NCBI RefSeq assembly: GCF_927798095.1
Contig: NZ_CAKMMF010000015.1
Span: 62,001-126,000 of the forward strand
Reading direction: 5' to 3'
From: Paenibacillus plantiphilus
Lineage (GTDB): Bacteria > Bacillota > Bacilli > Paenibacillales > Paenibacillaceae
Length of the DNA stretch: 64,000 nucleotides
A program made the translations under genes and the position numbers. This document shows, piece by piece, positions 8,287-17,152 of this stretch. The notes below the pieces were generated by a model. It did no database searches, had not been told where the DNA came from, and was given only the letters and a program-made list of their open reading frames with translations. Each line of letters opens with the position of its first letter. Position 1 is the first letter of the stretch.

Positions 8287-9774
8287 ATGGGCCAATCCGA
8301 ATTGCTCTCACATAGTCTTCAGCATAATATCGAGACGCTCCAATCATTAACAGGAAACAGCTCCGATATCATTGTCCGCACCTTTCTAGGCGCGGGCGGT
8401 TTGCCTATGGCAGTTATCTATATTAATGGGCTGACTGATTCAGCGATAATCAACGATAACATTATGAAGCCGATTATGTTGTCGGGGCTGTCGAACGAGA
8501 ATATAGCCGAGTCTAGTGACGATCATTTCCGCATCGTTAGGGATCAGGTTGTTTCTATATGCGCAGCCGGCGAAATAATGCGATGGGATGCATTCATACT
8601 GACGATTCATAACGGAAACACCGTTATACTCGGAGATGGCTGGAACCAGGGGATTTCTGCAAGCACGGCCAAATGGGAGCAAAGAAGTGTAGAAGAGCCA
8701 TCCTCACAGACGGTTATTCGCGGACCCAAAGAAGGCTTTACCGAGAACATCGGCATCAATGTTGCCCTGCTGCGCCGCAAGATCAAAAGCAAAAATTTGT
8801 GGAAAATTGACCGTCGAATCGGAACAGAGACACAAACAGATGTCTGTGTCATGTATCTGAAAGGGACGGCCAATGATGAGGTTGTAGCCGAGGTGCTTGA
8901 AAGACTTGACCGCATCCAGACAGATAGTATTCTGGACAGCTGCTATTTGGAAGAGTTCATTCAGGACAAGACCTACACGCCGTTTCCGACCATTATTAAT
9001 ACCGAACGCCCTGATAGTGTTGCGGCCTCGATCCTTGAAGGTCAGGTGGCTCTTCTTGTAGACGGCACGCCATTTGCTCTCATCCTCCCCGTTACCTTCT
9101 TCAAGTTCTTTAGCGCAAGCGAGGACTATTATCAACGGTTTGATATATCCACCTTTCTCCGTATTCTGCGCTTAGGCTCGTTTACGGTATCGATGATTCT
9201 GCCATCGCTTTATTTGGCGATCACAACCTTTCATCAGGAAATGGTTCCAACTACCCTTCTTATAAGCCTCGCTGCACAGCGGGAGGGCGTTCCCCTGCCG
9301 GCCTTCTATGAAGCGCTGCTGATGGAGGTCACATTCGAAATTTTGCGGGAAGCCGGGGTTCGCATGCCGCGGGCTATCGGCTCTGCCATTTCGATAGTAG
9401 GAGCGCTCGTATTAGGACAAGCTGCCGTTGATGCAGGTCTTGTATCTGCGGCCATGGTAATCGTCGTCTCCTTCACCGCCATATCCAGCTTTGTCATACC
9501 AGCTTCCAATGTTGCGGTTGCCGCACGCTTAATCCGCTTCATGCTCATGATGCTTGCCGCAACGTTGGGCTTGTTCGGGATCATGTCAGGAATCTTCTTC
9601 CTCTTGATCCATCTGTCATCTCTTCGTTCCTTCGGTGTTCCTTATCTAACGCCAATATCTCCATTCATACCCAGCAACCTTAAAGATACGATCGTTAGAG
9701 TACCCTGGAAGCTGATGAATACACGACCGCGTCTATTCGCCAAAAACAATTACAAACGCCAGAAAAGGAGATGA
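8287..9774 (+). CDS. Spore germination receptor A subunit (GerA/GerKA family)
   Basis: The 495-residue product has the two-part layout of GerA A-subunits: a soluble N-terminal half and a C-terminal half with about five membrane spans. Family motifs are readable: VIRGPKEGFTENI, FPTIINTERPD, EGQVALLVDGTPFALI, the PSLYLAITTFHQEMVPTTLL segment and VTFEILREAGVRMPRAIGSAISIVGALVLGQAAV. It should sit in the inner spore membrane and form the germinant receptor with the B and C subunits encoded next. A GTG at 8278 is an alternative start, but AGGGTGG precedes the ATG at 8287 at a good distance. It is the first gene of an A-C-B operon with 4 and 11 bp gaps. Confidence 0.95.
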   Translation: MGQSELLSHSLQHNIETLQSLTGNSSDIIVRTFLGAGGLPMAVIYINGLTDSAIINDNIMKPIMLSGLSNENIAESSDDHFRIVRDQVVSICAAGEIMRWDAFILTIHNGNTVILGDGWNQGISASTAKWEQRSVEEPSSQTVIRGPKEGFTENIGINVALLRRKIKSKNLWKIDRRIGTETQTDVCVMYLKGTANDEVVAEVLERLDRIQTDSILDSCYLEEFIQDKTYTPFPTIINTERPDSVAASILEGQVALLVDGTPFALILPVTFFKFFSASEDYYQRFDISTFLRILRLGSFTVSMILPSLYLAITTFHQEMVPTTLLISLAAQREGVPLPAFYEALLMEVTFEILREAGVRMPRAIGSAISIVGALVLGQAAVDAGLVSAAMVIVVSFTAISSFVIPASNVAVAARLIRFMLMMLAATLGLFGIMSGIFFLLIHLSSLRSFGVPYLTPISPFIPSNLKDTIVRVPWKLMNTRPRLFAKNNYKRQKRR

Positions 9775-9778
9775 TGGT

Positions 9779-10993
9779 ATGAGGCGTTCGCTGTTTCTGG
9801 CCTCCGTCATCATCGTTGTATGCTTGCAAACGGGCTGCTGGAGCCGGGTAGAGCTTAACAGGCTGGGTATTATAAGCGCATCTTCCCTGGACTTGTCCGA
9901 GGATAATCAATGGGTAGTATCCTTTCAAATTATTATTGCGAATTCTAGCCAAGGCGGCTCCGGCAAGAACGGCTCACATTCCCCTGTAACGGTCGTTTCT
10001 ATGAAGGGCAGCACGATTCTGGAAGCACTCCAGAAGTGTGATCTGGAAACGCCCCGGCATCTTTTCTACTCCCACAACCGCGTGTTGATTATTAGCAAGC
10101 GGGTTGCTGAGCGCGGCATTAATCTGCTCATGGACTACTATTTGCGCAACAATCAAGCACGGGAGAATGTCAATATTCTCATTACGGACGGGGAAGCCAA
10201 GCCCTACCTGCAGGTGCTTACGCCGCTTGAGACCATACCCGGAAATGCGATCTCGAATATGCTTAACGACCGGCTGGATGATCAGCCCAAAATGACGTTG
10301 TCCAAGATATATCAAGTCATGCTTGCACTAGCAAACCCAACTGCTAGCGCGACTATGCGCGAGCTCAAACTTATCGGAGACGGCTCAAAACAGCAATCAT
10401 TGGAAGCTTTGCAAACGACCAAAAACGAAGGCAAGCTGAAATTGGACAGAGTTGCTGTATTCAAGGGAGACAAGTTCAAGGGCTGGATAAGCCGGGTAGA
10501 CAGCTTGGGCATACCCTGGATTACGAATGTGCTGCGAAGCACTGACATCCCCTTTTACTGCAACGGTGAAGCACGCAAGGATCAATTGTCCGGCTTCTAT
10601 GTCGAGAAAACGCATTCCCAATTAAAGCCTCGGATTAAGGACGGCCGTTTGTACATGTCCATCCACATTAAAGTGAAAGGCAATTTGAAAGAAACCGCAT
10701 GCAGACTGGAGCTGAAAAAATCGAAAGCTCTAAATCATCTGAAGAAGCCGATTGAGGATGCAATCAAAGAGAATGTGAACCATACCTTCCTCAAGCTGAG
10801 GGAGCTGAAGGCAGATGCGCTGGGGTTCGGGGATGCCTTTCACAAGGCCTATCCCAAGGAATGGAAGAAGCTCTCGAAGAACTGGGAGCAGCAGTTTGCG
10901 AACATCACAATGGATGTAACGGTCGCCGTCAAAATCCGCAGAGCCGGCATGATCAATGACACCTTCAACATGCTATCGGAAAACAAAGACTAG
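9779..10993 (+). CDS. Spore germination receptor C subunit, lipoprotein (GerC/GerKC family)
   Basis: The 404-residue product has a lipoprotein signal with lipobox LQTGC followed by WSRVELNRLGIISA, the hallmark start of GerC proteins. The later body includes LFYSHNRVLIISKRVAERG, a PRIKDGRLY segment and the C-terminal ADALGFGDAFHKAYPKEWKKL block shared by the family. GerC subunits are diacylglyceryl-anchored on the outer face of the inner spore membrane and are needed for receptor function. The gene begins 4 bp after the A-subunit stop. The second receptor operon in the window has its own C subunit (44240-45451), which shares the same end motif. Confidence 0.95.
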   Translation: MRRSLFLASVIIVVCLQTGCWSRVELNRLGIISASSLDLSEDNQWVVSFQIIIANSSQGGSGKNGSHSPVTVVSMKGSTILEALQKCDLETPRHLFYSHNRVLIISKRVAERGINLLMDYYLRNNQARENVNILITDGEAKPYLQVLTPLETIPGNAISNMLNDRLDDQPKMTLSKIYQVMLALANPTASATMRELKLIGDGSKQQSLEALQTTKNEGKLKLDRVAVFKGDKFKGWISRVDSLGIPWITNVLRSTDIPFYCNGEARKDQLSGFYVEKTHSQLKPRIKDGRLYMSIHIKVKGNLKETACRLELKKSKALNHLKKPIEDAIKENVNHTFLKLRELKADALGFGDAFHKAYPKEWKKLSKNWEQQFANITMDVTVAVKIRRAGMINDTFNMLSENKD

Positions 10994-11004
10994 GGGGCTT
11001 TAAA

Positions 11005-12108
11005 ATGGAGCGGATCAGCAAATTTCAATTGGGCGCGATGATCATTTTATTCCAGATTGGAAGCACTCCGTTATTCGAGATCGGCAGCAGAGCCAAGCAG
11101 GACGCCTGGCTGGTGGTCGTGGTCAGTATGCTGCTGGGGTCGGTTCTGCTGGCCATGTTCCTATACATTCAACGAAGAGAACCGGAGATGAATCTTAGCG
11201 GACTGTTCATGCATTATTTCGGCCCGTGGATCGGGCGTTTGCTGCTGCTGTTCTATGTCGCTGTATTTGCTTATGAGTCCATGCGCAATTTGCGTGACTT
11301 TGGAGATCTTACCATCATGACGATACTCCCCCGCACGCCGATCTCCCTCATTATGATCATCATTCTATTCCTGACCATCTATTCGATCTACAAAGGAATG
11401 GAGGTGTTTTTCCGGGTTGCTGAATTTATTGTTTGGGGCGTATTGTTCTTTTATTTTGTTCTGTTCGCTATGTATTTGATTTCAGGCATTATCGTATTCG
11501 ACCATATTCTGCCTGTTCTTGAGAATGGCATTCAGCCTGTCATTAAAGAGAGCCTGTCCGGTTATATCTGGTTCCCCTTCGGTCAGATGATCGTGTTCCT
11601 TATGTTCTGGAGCTATCTGAGCGAGAAGAGGCTGCTCGTCAAGACGACGGTGCTGTCCTTTGTTGTATCAGGAATCGTCATCCTTATTACGAATGTGATT
11701 AATCTGATGGTGCTTGGCCCCTCATTGCCGGACATCTCTTCAATACCGCTGCTTCAATCTGTGCAGTTGATCCAGATTGCCAACATTCTTGAACGGTTCG
11801 ATGCGTTCGTCATTCTGCTCTTCTATGCGGGCATATTCATCAAGTCCACACTGTGGTTTCTGGCCGCTGTCCTTGGGCTCTCCCAGCTCTTCCAAACCGA
11901 ATACCGGAAGTTTGCTCTGCCCGTCGGGGCAATCATTTACTCCTTTACGTTCATCCCGCCCAACTGGCAGACACATGTGGAGATCGGCGAAACGATTGCG
12001 AAGAAATATATGCTTAACCCGATCTATATTCTCTTTATCCCGACAATTCTTATGATCATTATGTGGATCAGAGGACCCAGCAACAAGAGCAAGAGCAGCC
12101 AGGCATAA
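11005..12108 (+). CDS. Spore germination receptor B subunit (GerB/GerKB family)
   Basis: The 367-residue protein has about ten hydrophobic spans and the amino acid/polyamine permease-like fold of GerB subunits (MERISKFQLGAMIILFQIGS, then RREPEMNLSGLFMHYFGPWIGR). The B subunit is thought to bind or pass the germinant. The order here is A-C-B, while the second operon is A-B-C. A terminator follows. Which germinant it detects cannot be read from the sequence. Confidence 0.94.
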   Translation: MERISKFQLGAMIILFQIGSTPLFEIGSRAKQDAWLVVVVSMLLGSVLLAMFLYIQRREPEMNLSGLFMHYFGPWIGRLLLLFYVAVFAYESMRNLRDFGDLTIMTILPRTPISLIMIIILFLTIYSIYKGMEVFFRVAEFIVWGVLFFYFVLFAMYLISGIIVFDHILPVLENGIQPVIKESLSGYIWFPFGQMIVFLMFWSYLSEKRLLVKTTVLSFVVSGIVILITNVINLMVLGPSLPDISSIPLLQSVQLIQIANILERFDAFVILLFYAGIFIKSTLWFLAAVLGLSQLFQTEYRKFALPVGAIIYSFTFIPPNWQTHVEIGETIAKKYMLNPIYILFIPTILMIIMWIRGPSNKSKSSQA

Positions 12109-12140
12109 CACTCAAAAGCCGCATAGATGTGGACATAACA

Positions 12141-12187
12141 AAACGAACCAGCCAAAGGACAGACCCTTTATCGGTTCGTTTGATTGA
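12141..12187 (+). terminator. Terminator of the first ger operon
   Basis: AAACGAACC pairs with GGTTCGTTT, with an inner AAAGG/CCTTT pairing, and ends in TTTGATT. Confidence 0.65.
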
Positions 12188-12225
12188 TATTCCAGCTCGT
12201 GCATCCTGCGAACGGGCCGTTGCTG

Positions 12226-12627
12226 TTATCGGCTTCTTGGTATGAGGAAACAGTTATTTGCGTGAGCAAACCCGATCCGGGGGTAATATTCCATCGCACC
12301 CGGCGCTGACAGGAGCACCAGCGAGACTTCTTCCCCTATACGTGCCTGGACATGCTTCACCAGCTCGTTTCCGATGCCAGCCTTCTGATAGTCCGCATCA
12401 ACAGCAAGATCGGACAAGTAGCAGCAGTATGCATAATCGGTCAAAGCTCTTGCAATACCGATCAGCTTATCCCCATCCCATGCTGTAAGCACGATATCTG
12501 CATTGGCAATCATCTGCTCTAATCGCGGCAGATCCTCAACGGGTCTTCTGATGCCGGAGCTGGAGAATACACGTGCTAGCTCCGATGCTGTAATCGCTTT
12601 GGTCTCCTTGTAGGTGATTGCCGTCAT
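12226..12627 (-). CDS. GNAT-family N-acetyltransferase
   Basis: The 133-residue product is a single GNAT domain. Motif A is YLSDLAVDADYQKAGIGNEL, giving the acetyl-CoA pyrophosphate loop, followed by LVLLSAPGAMEYYPRIGFAHA (motif B). AAGGGGGAG precedes the ATG. The acceptor substrate is unknown. A DUF4177 gene lies 19 bp upstream on the same strand and may share its transcript. Confidence 0.88.
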   Translation of the reverse strand: MTAITYKETKAITASELARVFSSSGIRRPVEDLPRLEQMIANADIVLTAWDGDKLIGIARALTDYAYCCYLSDLAVDADYQKAGIGNELVKHVQARIGEEVSLVLLSAPGAMEYYPRIGFAHANNCFLIPRSR

Positions 12628-12646
12628 TGAATGTCTCCCCCTTACT

Positions 12647-12841
12647 CTATACTCTACGTTTGAAAACAGCTACGATATCTTTCGATTGTCCCTGATAGAT
12701 GCTCGTATCAAAGCAGGAAACCAATTCCCAGCCCTCATAACCAGCGTTATTAAGCAGCTCCTCGAATTCCTCTTCTTTAATCTTGCCGCCCATGAAACCG
12801 CCCGTTTTATACTTCACTGTTTTATACGTCCATCTCTCCAT
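12647..12841 (-). CDS. DUF4177-type small protein
   Basis: A 64-residue protein with the compact pattern of DUF4177: WTYKTVKYKT at the start, then LNNAGYEGWELVSC and a C-terminal DIVAVFKRRV strand. Members are small alpha/beta proteins of unknown role. AAGGAG at a normal distance supports the ATG. Confidence 0.8.
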   Translation of the reverse strand: MERWTYKTVKYKTGGFMGGKIKEEEFEELLNNAGYEGWELVSCFDTSIYQGQSKDIVAVFKRRV

Positions 12842-13157
12842 GTTGCCATCTCCTTCTTCACTTCAAATAATAGCAGGCTGACTGTCGAAACCCGATCAAC
12901 AAAACAAATCTATTTCCGGTATAAATTTGTTTCTCTATTAATAAACTATCACATTTTTCATAGTAAACATATATCAGGAAAGCATCATACTCTAAAATTG
13001 AAAAAGTCTGTGATAACGAGGGTTTATTGAGGTCACATTAAATTTTTAGAAAAAAGAAGGACACCGCGTGCCTTTTGTCAAATGGTTAAAGTATCCAATA
13101 AAACAACATGGCAGCTCAAACACAGACTCATGCAATGCCAATGAGAAAGGATATTAA
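12842..13157. other. Intergenic region before the CPBP gene
   Basis: This AT-rich stretch of about 315 bp shows no convincing gene. Near 13056-13079 a short hairpin (AAGGACAC, CGC, GTGCCTT) is flanked by an A run, so it would read as a weak terminator leftward. No gene upstream of it on that strand needs one. Confidence 0.4.
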
Positions 13158-13763
13158 ATGAACCCCCCCATGTCTATGAATAAAGCGGTTATCTATAGCA
13201 GCATTATCTTAATAGTCGTCAGTATGGTGATGATTTACTTTTGGAAAGGCATGAATACAGTAAACTATTTGCTACAATTGTTTTCTTTGAAGTTTTTATT
13301 TAAAGACATGATGATTGGACTTATCGGTTCAATTCCCCTTCTACTGCTGCTCGTTGTTCTAATTGTATTTGGAAAGGCAAATCTTCCCGAGACAAAGGGC
13401 AGTGTTGATTTAGTCAGTTTTTCACGCCAAAAGAGAATGAATCTATTAACAATCAGTGTAATCACCGTGTTAGGTGAAGAACTGCTGTTCCGAGGGGTCT
13501 TTCTAATATGGATGAACTCCATTCTCCCATCTTTGCTTTCAAATATCATCATTTCGCTTCTGTTTACTGCGCTTCACTATTGGGATCAATATGAAGGCCA
13601 GCCCTACCTGCTAGTGTACTTATTCGTTATGAGTCTATTGACTGGAATCATTACCTTGGAGCAACAAACACTATGGAGCGCATTGACCATTCATGCAGTG
13701 AGCAACTTTGTTGCATCCGCTTTGATACGAACCAAAGTAATAAGACTGCAGAGTGAATGTTAA
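13158..13763 (+). CDS. CPBP-family intramembrane metalloprotease
   Basis: The 201-residue product is hydrophobic with about six spans. It carries the CPBP (CaaX-protease/bacteriocin-immunity) signature: GEELLFRGVFLIWM (EExxxR), LLFTALHYWD (FxxxH) and HAVSNFVAS (HxxxN). These residues form the metal site within the membrane. AAAGGA precedes the ATG. Relatives mature or degrade membrane peptides, and some give self-immunity to bacteriocins, but no bacteriocin gene is seen nearby. Confidence 0.88.
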   Translation: MNPPMSMNKAVIYSSIILIVVSMVMIYFWKGMNTVNYLLQLFSLKFLFKDMMIGLIGSIPLLLLLVVLIVFGKANLPETKGSVDLVSFSRQKRMNLLTISVITVLGEELLFRGVFLIWMNSILPSLLSNIIISLLFTALHYWDQYEGQPYLLVYLFVMSLLTGIITLEQQTLWSALTIHAVSNFVASALIRTKVIRLQSEC

Positions 13764-13863
13764 ATCGCAACTACCCATTCCTGTCGATGTTGCTCGTATA
13801 TTTCATACACCGGCAACATAAACATCTCACAATGGATTTTTTCCTAATCGTGAGGTGAATGAA

Positions 13864-15057
13864 TTGGATAATGGGACAGATAGACCGTTTCCGGCTAAAT
13901 CGATTCCGCAGCCGATCCGTAGCGACGGCGCCGGTGGAGTGGATAGAGGCCCCAGAGATATTATGAGGGACATGGAAAATCAGAATATGCTGGTTCCGCC
14001 CGTGACGGATGCTGGGCTTCTTCCGAACTTGCGATTCTCCTTTTCGGATACCCACATGCAGTTGAACCATGGCGGATGGTCACGAGAAATTACCGCTCGC
14101 GATCTTCCGATCGCAACAACGCTAGCTGGTGTTAATATGAGCTTAACGCCTGGAGGGGTACGCGAACTGCACTGGCATCAACAAGCCGAGTGGTCCTACA
14201 TGCTGCTTGGTCACGCACGGATAACATCCGTAGACCAAGACGGACGTAACTTTATTGCCGATGTTGGGCCAGGAGACTTATGGTATTTTCCACCGGGCAT
14301 CCCTCACTCGATTCAGGGGCTGGAGGATGGATGTGAATTTTTGCTTGTGTTTGATGACGGGAACTTTTCAGACCTTAACACGCTGTCCCTATCAGACTGG
14401 TTTTCCCACACACCGAAAGATGTACTCTCAGCCAATTTTGGGGTGCCCATAGACGCTTTTAAAGATATTCCACCTGACCAGGTATATATTTATCAGGATA
14501 AAGTACCAGGATCGGTTGCCTCCCAAAAAGTTGAATCTCCAAACGGTACGATTCCTTTGAGTTTCAAACACGAGCTATTGGCACAACCACCTATACAAAC
14601 CCCCGGTGGCAGTGTTCGGATCGTGGACTCCACTAATTTCCCCATTTCAAAGACCATCGCAGCTGCACTTGTTGAAATTCAGCCTGGAGCAATGCGGGAG
14701 CTGCATTGGCACCCAAACAATGATGAATGGCAATATTATCTTACTGGTCAAGGACGTATGACTGTATTCGCAGGAAATGGTGTAGCAAGAACCTTTGACT
14801 ACCGAGCTGGCGATGTTGGTTATGTACCGTTCGCATTTGGTCATTATATTCAGAATACGGGTACAGAAACGTTATGGTTTCTTGAAATGTTTAAAAGTGA
14901 CAGATTCCAGGATGTCTCTCTCAATCAATGGATGGCACTTACGCCTTCCGAGCTTGTTGCAAGCAATCTACATGTTGGTCCTGAACTCTTGGATGCCTTG
15001 AACAAGCAGAAATGGCCGGTTGTTAAATATCCGGGATTCACTTTTTATCCAAAGTAA
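13864..15057 (+). CDS. Oxalate decarboxylase-type bicupin
   Basis: The product of about 397 residues has two cupin domains, each with a Mn site: [11 protein letters not shown] with GIPHSIQG in the first, and [12 protein letters not shown] with FGHYIQN in the second. Spacing and flanking sequence match the OxdC family, which converts oxalate to formate and CO2. In Bacillus OxdC the N-terminal lid is SENST, with Glu162 as the catalytic acid; here the equivalent after FDDGNF is SDLNT. No signal peptide is present, so it is probably cytoplasmic or spore-associated. GAGGTG precedes the TTG at 13864 by 6 nt; a GTG at 13855 is the alternative start. Confidence 0.9.
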   Translation: MDNGTDRPFPAKSIPQPIRSDGAGGVDRGPRDIMRDMENQNMLVPPVTDAGLLPNLRFSFSDTHMQLNHGGWSREITARDLPIATTLAGVNMSLTPGGVRELHWHQQAEWSYMLLGHARITSVDQDGRNFIADVGPGDLWYFPPGIPHSIQGLEDGCEFLLVFDDGNFSDLNTLSLSDWFSHTPKDVLSANFGVPIDAFKDIPPDQVYIYQDKVPGSVASQKVESPNGTIPLSFKHELLAQPPIQTPGGSVRIVDSTNFPISKTIAAALVEIQPGAMRELHWHPNNDEWQYYLTGQGRMTVFAGNGVARTFDYRAGDVGYVPFAFGHYIQNTGTETLWFLEMFKSDRFQDVSLNQWMALTPSELVASNLHVGPELLDALNKQKWPVVKYPGFTFYPK

Positions 15058-15120
15058 AGGTAAGCAGAGACTGCTCCTGTTGTGGAGAGAAATTTATTCT
15101 CATAGGCAGCAAGTTGAGAC

Positions 15121-15171
15121 GGAACTGACCATGGAGCTGTCCAAATTCCAATGTTCCAAGGAGTCAGTCCC
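15121..15171. repeat. Imperfect inverted repeat between convergent genes
   Basis: GGAACTGAC and GTCAGTCCC (8 of 9 paired) flank about 33 bp. It lies between the convergent bicupin and MocR genes but has no T run, so terminator function is uncertain. Confidence 0.35.
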
Positions 15172-15204
15172 AAATGATGTGAAAAGCTGCCTCCAAGCCA
15201 AGCT

Positions 15205-16584
15205 CTATTGCCAGTCTCTTGCTGCACTCGCTCGCCGAAAGGCCTTGTGCTTGGACAGGCTGTCTATAGCCTCCGCTATCAACCGAATGCCGTTGTTAAT
15301 CTGCTCCTCATTGGTACGAATAATGCTGATCCTTATACGGTTCTCTCTCGGAAAAGCAGGCAGGTAGAAACGATCCGCTGGTGTGACCAGCACATGCCGC
15401 TCTTTTAACACGACCGACAGATCCCCTGCATCCATTCCTTCTGGCAGCTTGATGGTACAAAATATTCCGCCTTGCGCGCTATAAACTTGCTGCAACGGAG
15501 GAAGGTAACGAAGGCTTGCGGCCTGCAGCTCCAGCATGCGTTCCCGATATCGGTTCCGCATATGGGCGGCATGCCTTTCGAACATGCCATTGTTCAAATA
15601 AATTTCCAATGCTGCTTGCGATAATGCCGCCGTACTGGAATCGCAGGATGCTTTGAGCATCGTGAAGGCTTCAATCAGCAGCTTGGGGATGACTGCAAGT
15701 GCCAGTCTCAATCCTGGCAGCATGACCTTGGAGAAGCTTCTAATATAAATAATATGGCCCGTTGTATCATAGCTGTAGATCGGGTCCGACTTCCGGTCGA
15801 CCTCCAGATCGCCCAAATAATCATCTTCCAGAACATATACATCATATTTCCCCGCCAACCGGGCGATTTGCTTCTTCTGCTCCTGGGAATAGCTCCAGCC
15901 GGAGGGATTGTGGTATCGCGGAGCAGTATAAAAAAACTTGATCCCGTTGTTGCGAAACTGCTTCTCCAGCTCTTCGAGGTCAACGCCATCCTCAGTCCTT
16001 GCGATGCCGATCGCATTGATGTTCAGCAGCTGCAGGGATCGGAGCATGCCGGAGTAAGCTGGCTGCTCCACCAGCACATTGGTCTTGCCATTTGGGAATG
16101 GCAATGCATTCAATAGATGCAGCGCCTGCTGCGAGCCCGAGACGATACAGATTTGTTCCGGATTCGCGAATACTTGAGATAGAGCCAAATGCTTTTCCAG
16201 CGACTGCCGAAGAGACAAGAAGCCCTGCGGATCAGTATAGGAGAACAGCTCGTCCTTGTAGAGCGCAATCGCCCGGTTTAAACAATGCTGGAAATCCTCG
16301 TAGGGCATCACCTCAGGGTCCGGTGCAGCCGAGGTGAAATCGATGAGCTCTGAGAGGGGCCTGGCGGCGGGGTCAGAGCCCATAACCGCATAGTAGCCGC
16401 TTTTGGGCACGGAATAGATGAGATGCTCCTTCTCCAAATCATCATAGGCCCGAATAACCGTATTCATACTGCATCCGAATTGCTCCGATATTTTCCGAAT
16501 CGATAACAGCTTCTCACCAGGCTTAATGCTGTTGGCTTGAAGCTGCTCCTTGATATGACGCTTAATGAGCTCATACTTATTCAT
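15205..16584 (-). CDS. MocR-type regulator (GntR winged helix fused to PLP aminotransferase fold)
   Basis: The 459-residue product has an N-terminal GntR winged helix (KRHIKEQLQANSIKPGEKLL and IRKISEQFGCSMNTVIRAYD). The rest is a class I aminotransferase fold. PLP-site motifs are present: IVSGSQQALHLL, FYTAPRYHNPSGW, YVLEDDYLGDLE and the Schiff-base Lys in YIRSFSKVMLPGLRLAL. MocR proteins normally act as regulators. It is divergent from a GNAT gene, which is a plausible target. No pyridoxine or GABA genes are nearby, so its regulon is open. Confidence 0.93.
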   Translation of the reverse strand: MNKYELIKRHIKEQLQANSIKPGEKLLSIRKISEQFGCSMNTVIRAYDDLEKEHLIYSVPKSGYYAVMGSDPAARPLSELIDFTSAAPDPEVMPYEDFQHCLNRAIALYKDELFSYTDPQGFLSLRQSLEKHLALSQVFANPEQICIVSGSQQALHLLNALPFPNGKTNVLVEQPAYSGMLRSLQLLNINAIGIARTEDGVDLEELEKQFRNNGIKFFYTAPRYHNPSGWSYSQEQKKQIARLAGKYDVYVLEDDYLGDLEVDRKSDPIYSYDTTGHIIYIRSFSKVMLPGLRLALAVIPKLLIEAFTMLKASCDSSTAALSQAALEIYLNNGMFERHAAHMRNRYRERMLELQAASLRYLPPLQQVYSAQGGIFCTIKLPEGMDAGDLSVVLKERHVLVTPADRFYLPAFPRENRIRISIIRTNEEQINNGIRLIAEAIDSLSKHKAFRRASAARDWQ

Positions 16585-16722
16585 TTTGCCCGCCTCATTC
16601 TACTGCTTGTTGACATCCCCCATTTCTGTATAGGTACAGTTGGGATAAATGGTTATTTACCGTTCTCTTTTGTACCTATTATACTCATAATATGGATGGA
16701 TTGCTATTACGGAGGGATACAG

Positions 16723-17139
16723 ATGATAACAGAATGGAAGCATGACCATATGCCGTACACCATTAGTGATGATCGGCAATTGCTGGACTTGAACACCATC
16801 TGCACACTGCTGCTGAGCAGCTATTGGGCCTCTGAGCGGAGTAAGGAGCAGATTAGCAAGAGCATGGAGCATTCGCTTTGCTTCGGGATTTATGGAAGTA
16901 CAGGGCAGATCGGGTTTATGCGGGTGGTCACAGATCGTGCTGTAATCTCATGGGTATGCGACGTTATTATTCATCCCCACCATCGCGGAGTCGGTCTTGG
17001 CAAGTGGATCATGCAGTATTTGCTTGCGCATCCGGAAGTCAGACATACCAAAATGCTGCTCGGCACTCGGGACGCACACGGCTTATATGAGCAATTCGGT
17101 TTTGAGAGAAGGGAGTTGATGGGGAGATTCGGAGAGTAG
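16723..17139 (+). CDS. GNAT-family N-acetyltransferase
   Basis: The frame is open from 16537, but GGAGGGATACAG before the ATG at 16723 marks the start, giving about 138 residues beginning MITEWKHDHMPYTIS. The GNAT motif A is WVCDVIIHPHHRGVGLGKWI and motif B is HGLYEQFGFERRELMGR. The layout resembles small acetyltransferases of the YesJ/PaiA-like sort. It is divergent from the MocR regulator across about 140 bp. Confidence 0.88.
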   Translation: MITEWKHDHMPYTISDDRQLLDLNTICTLLLSSYWASERSKEQISKSMEHSLCFGIYGSTGQIGFMRVVTDRAVISWVCDVIIHPHHRGVGLGKWIMQYLLAHPEVRHTKMLLGTRDAHGLYEQFGFERRELMGRFGE

Positions 17140-17152
17140 AAACAGTCGATTG

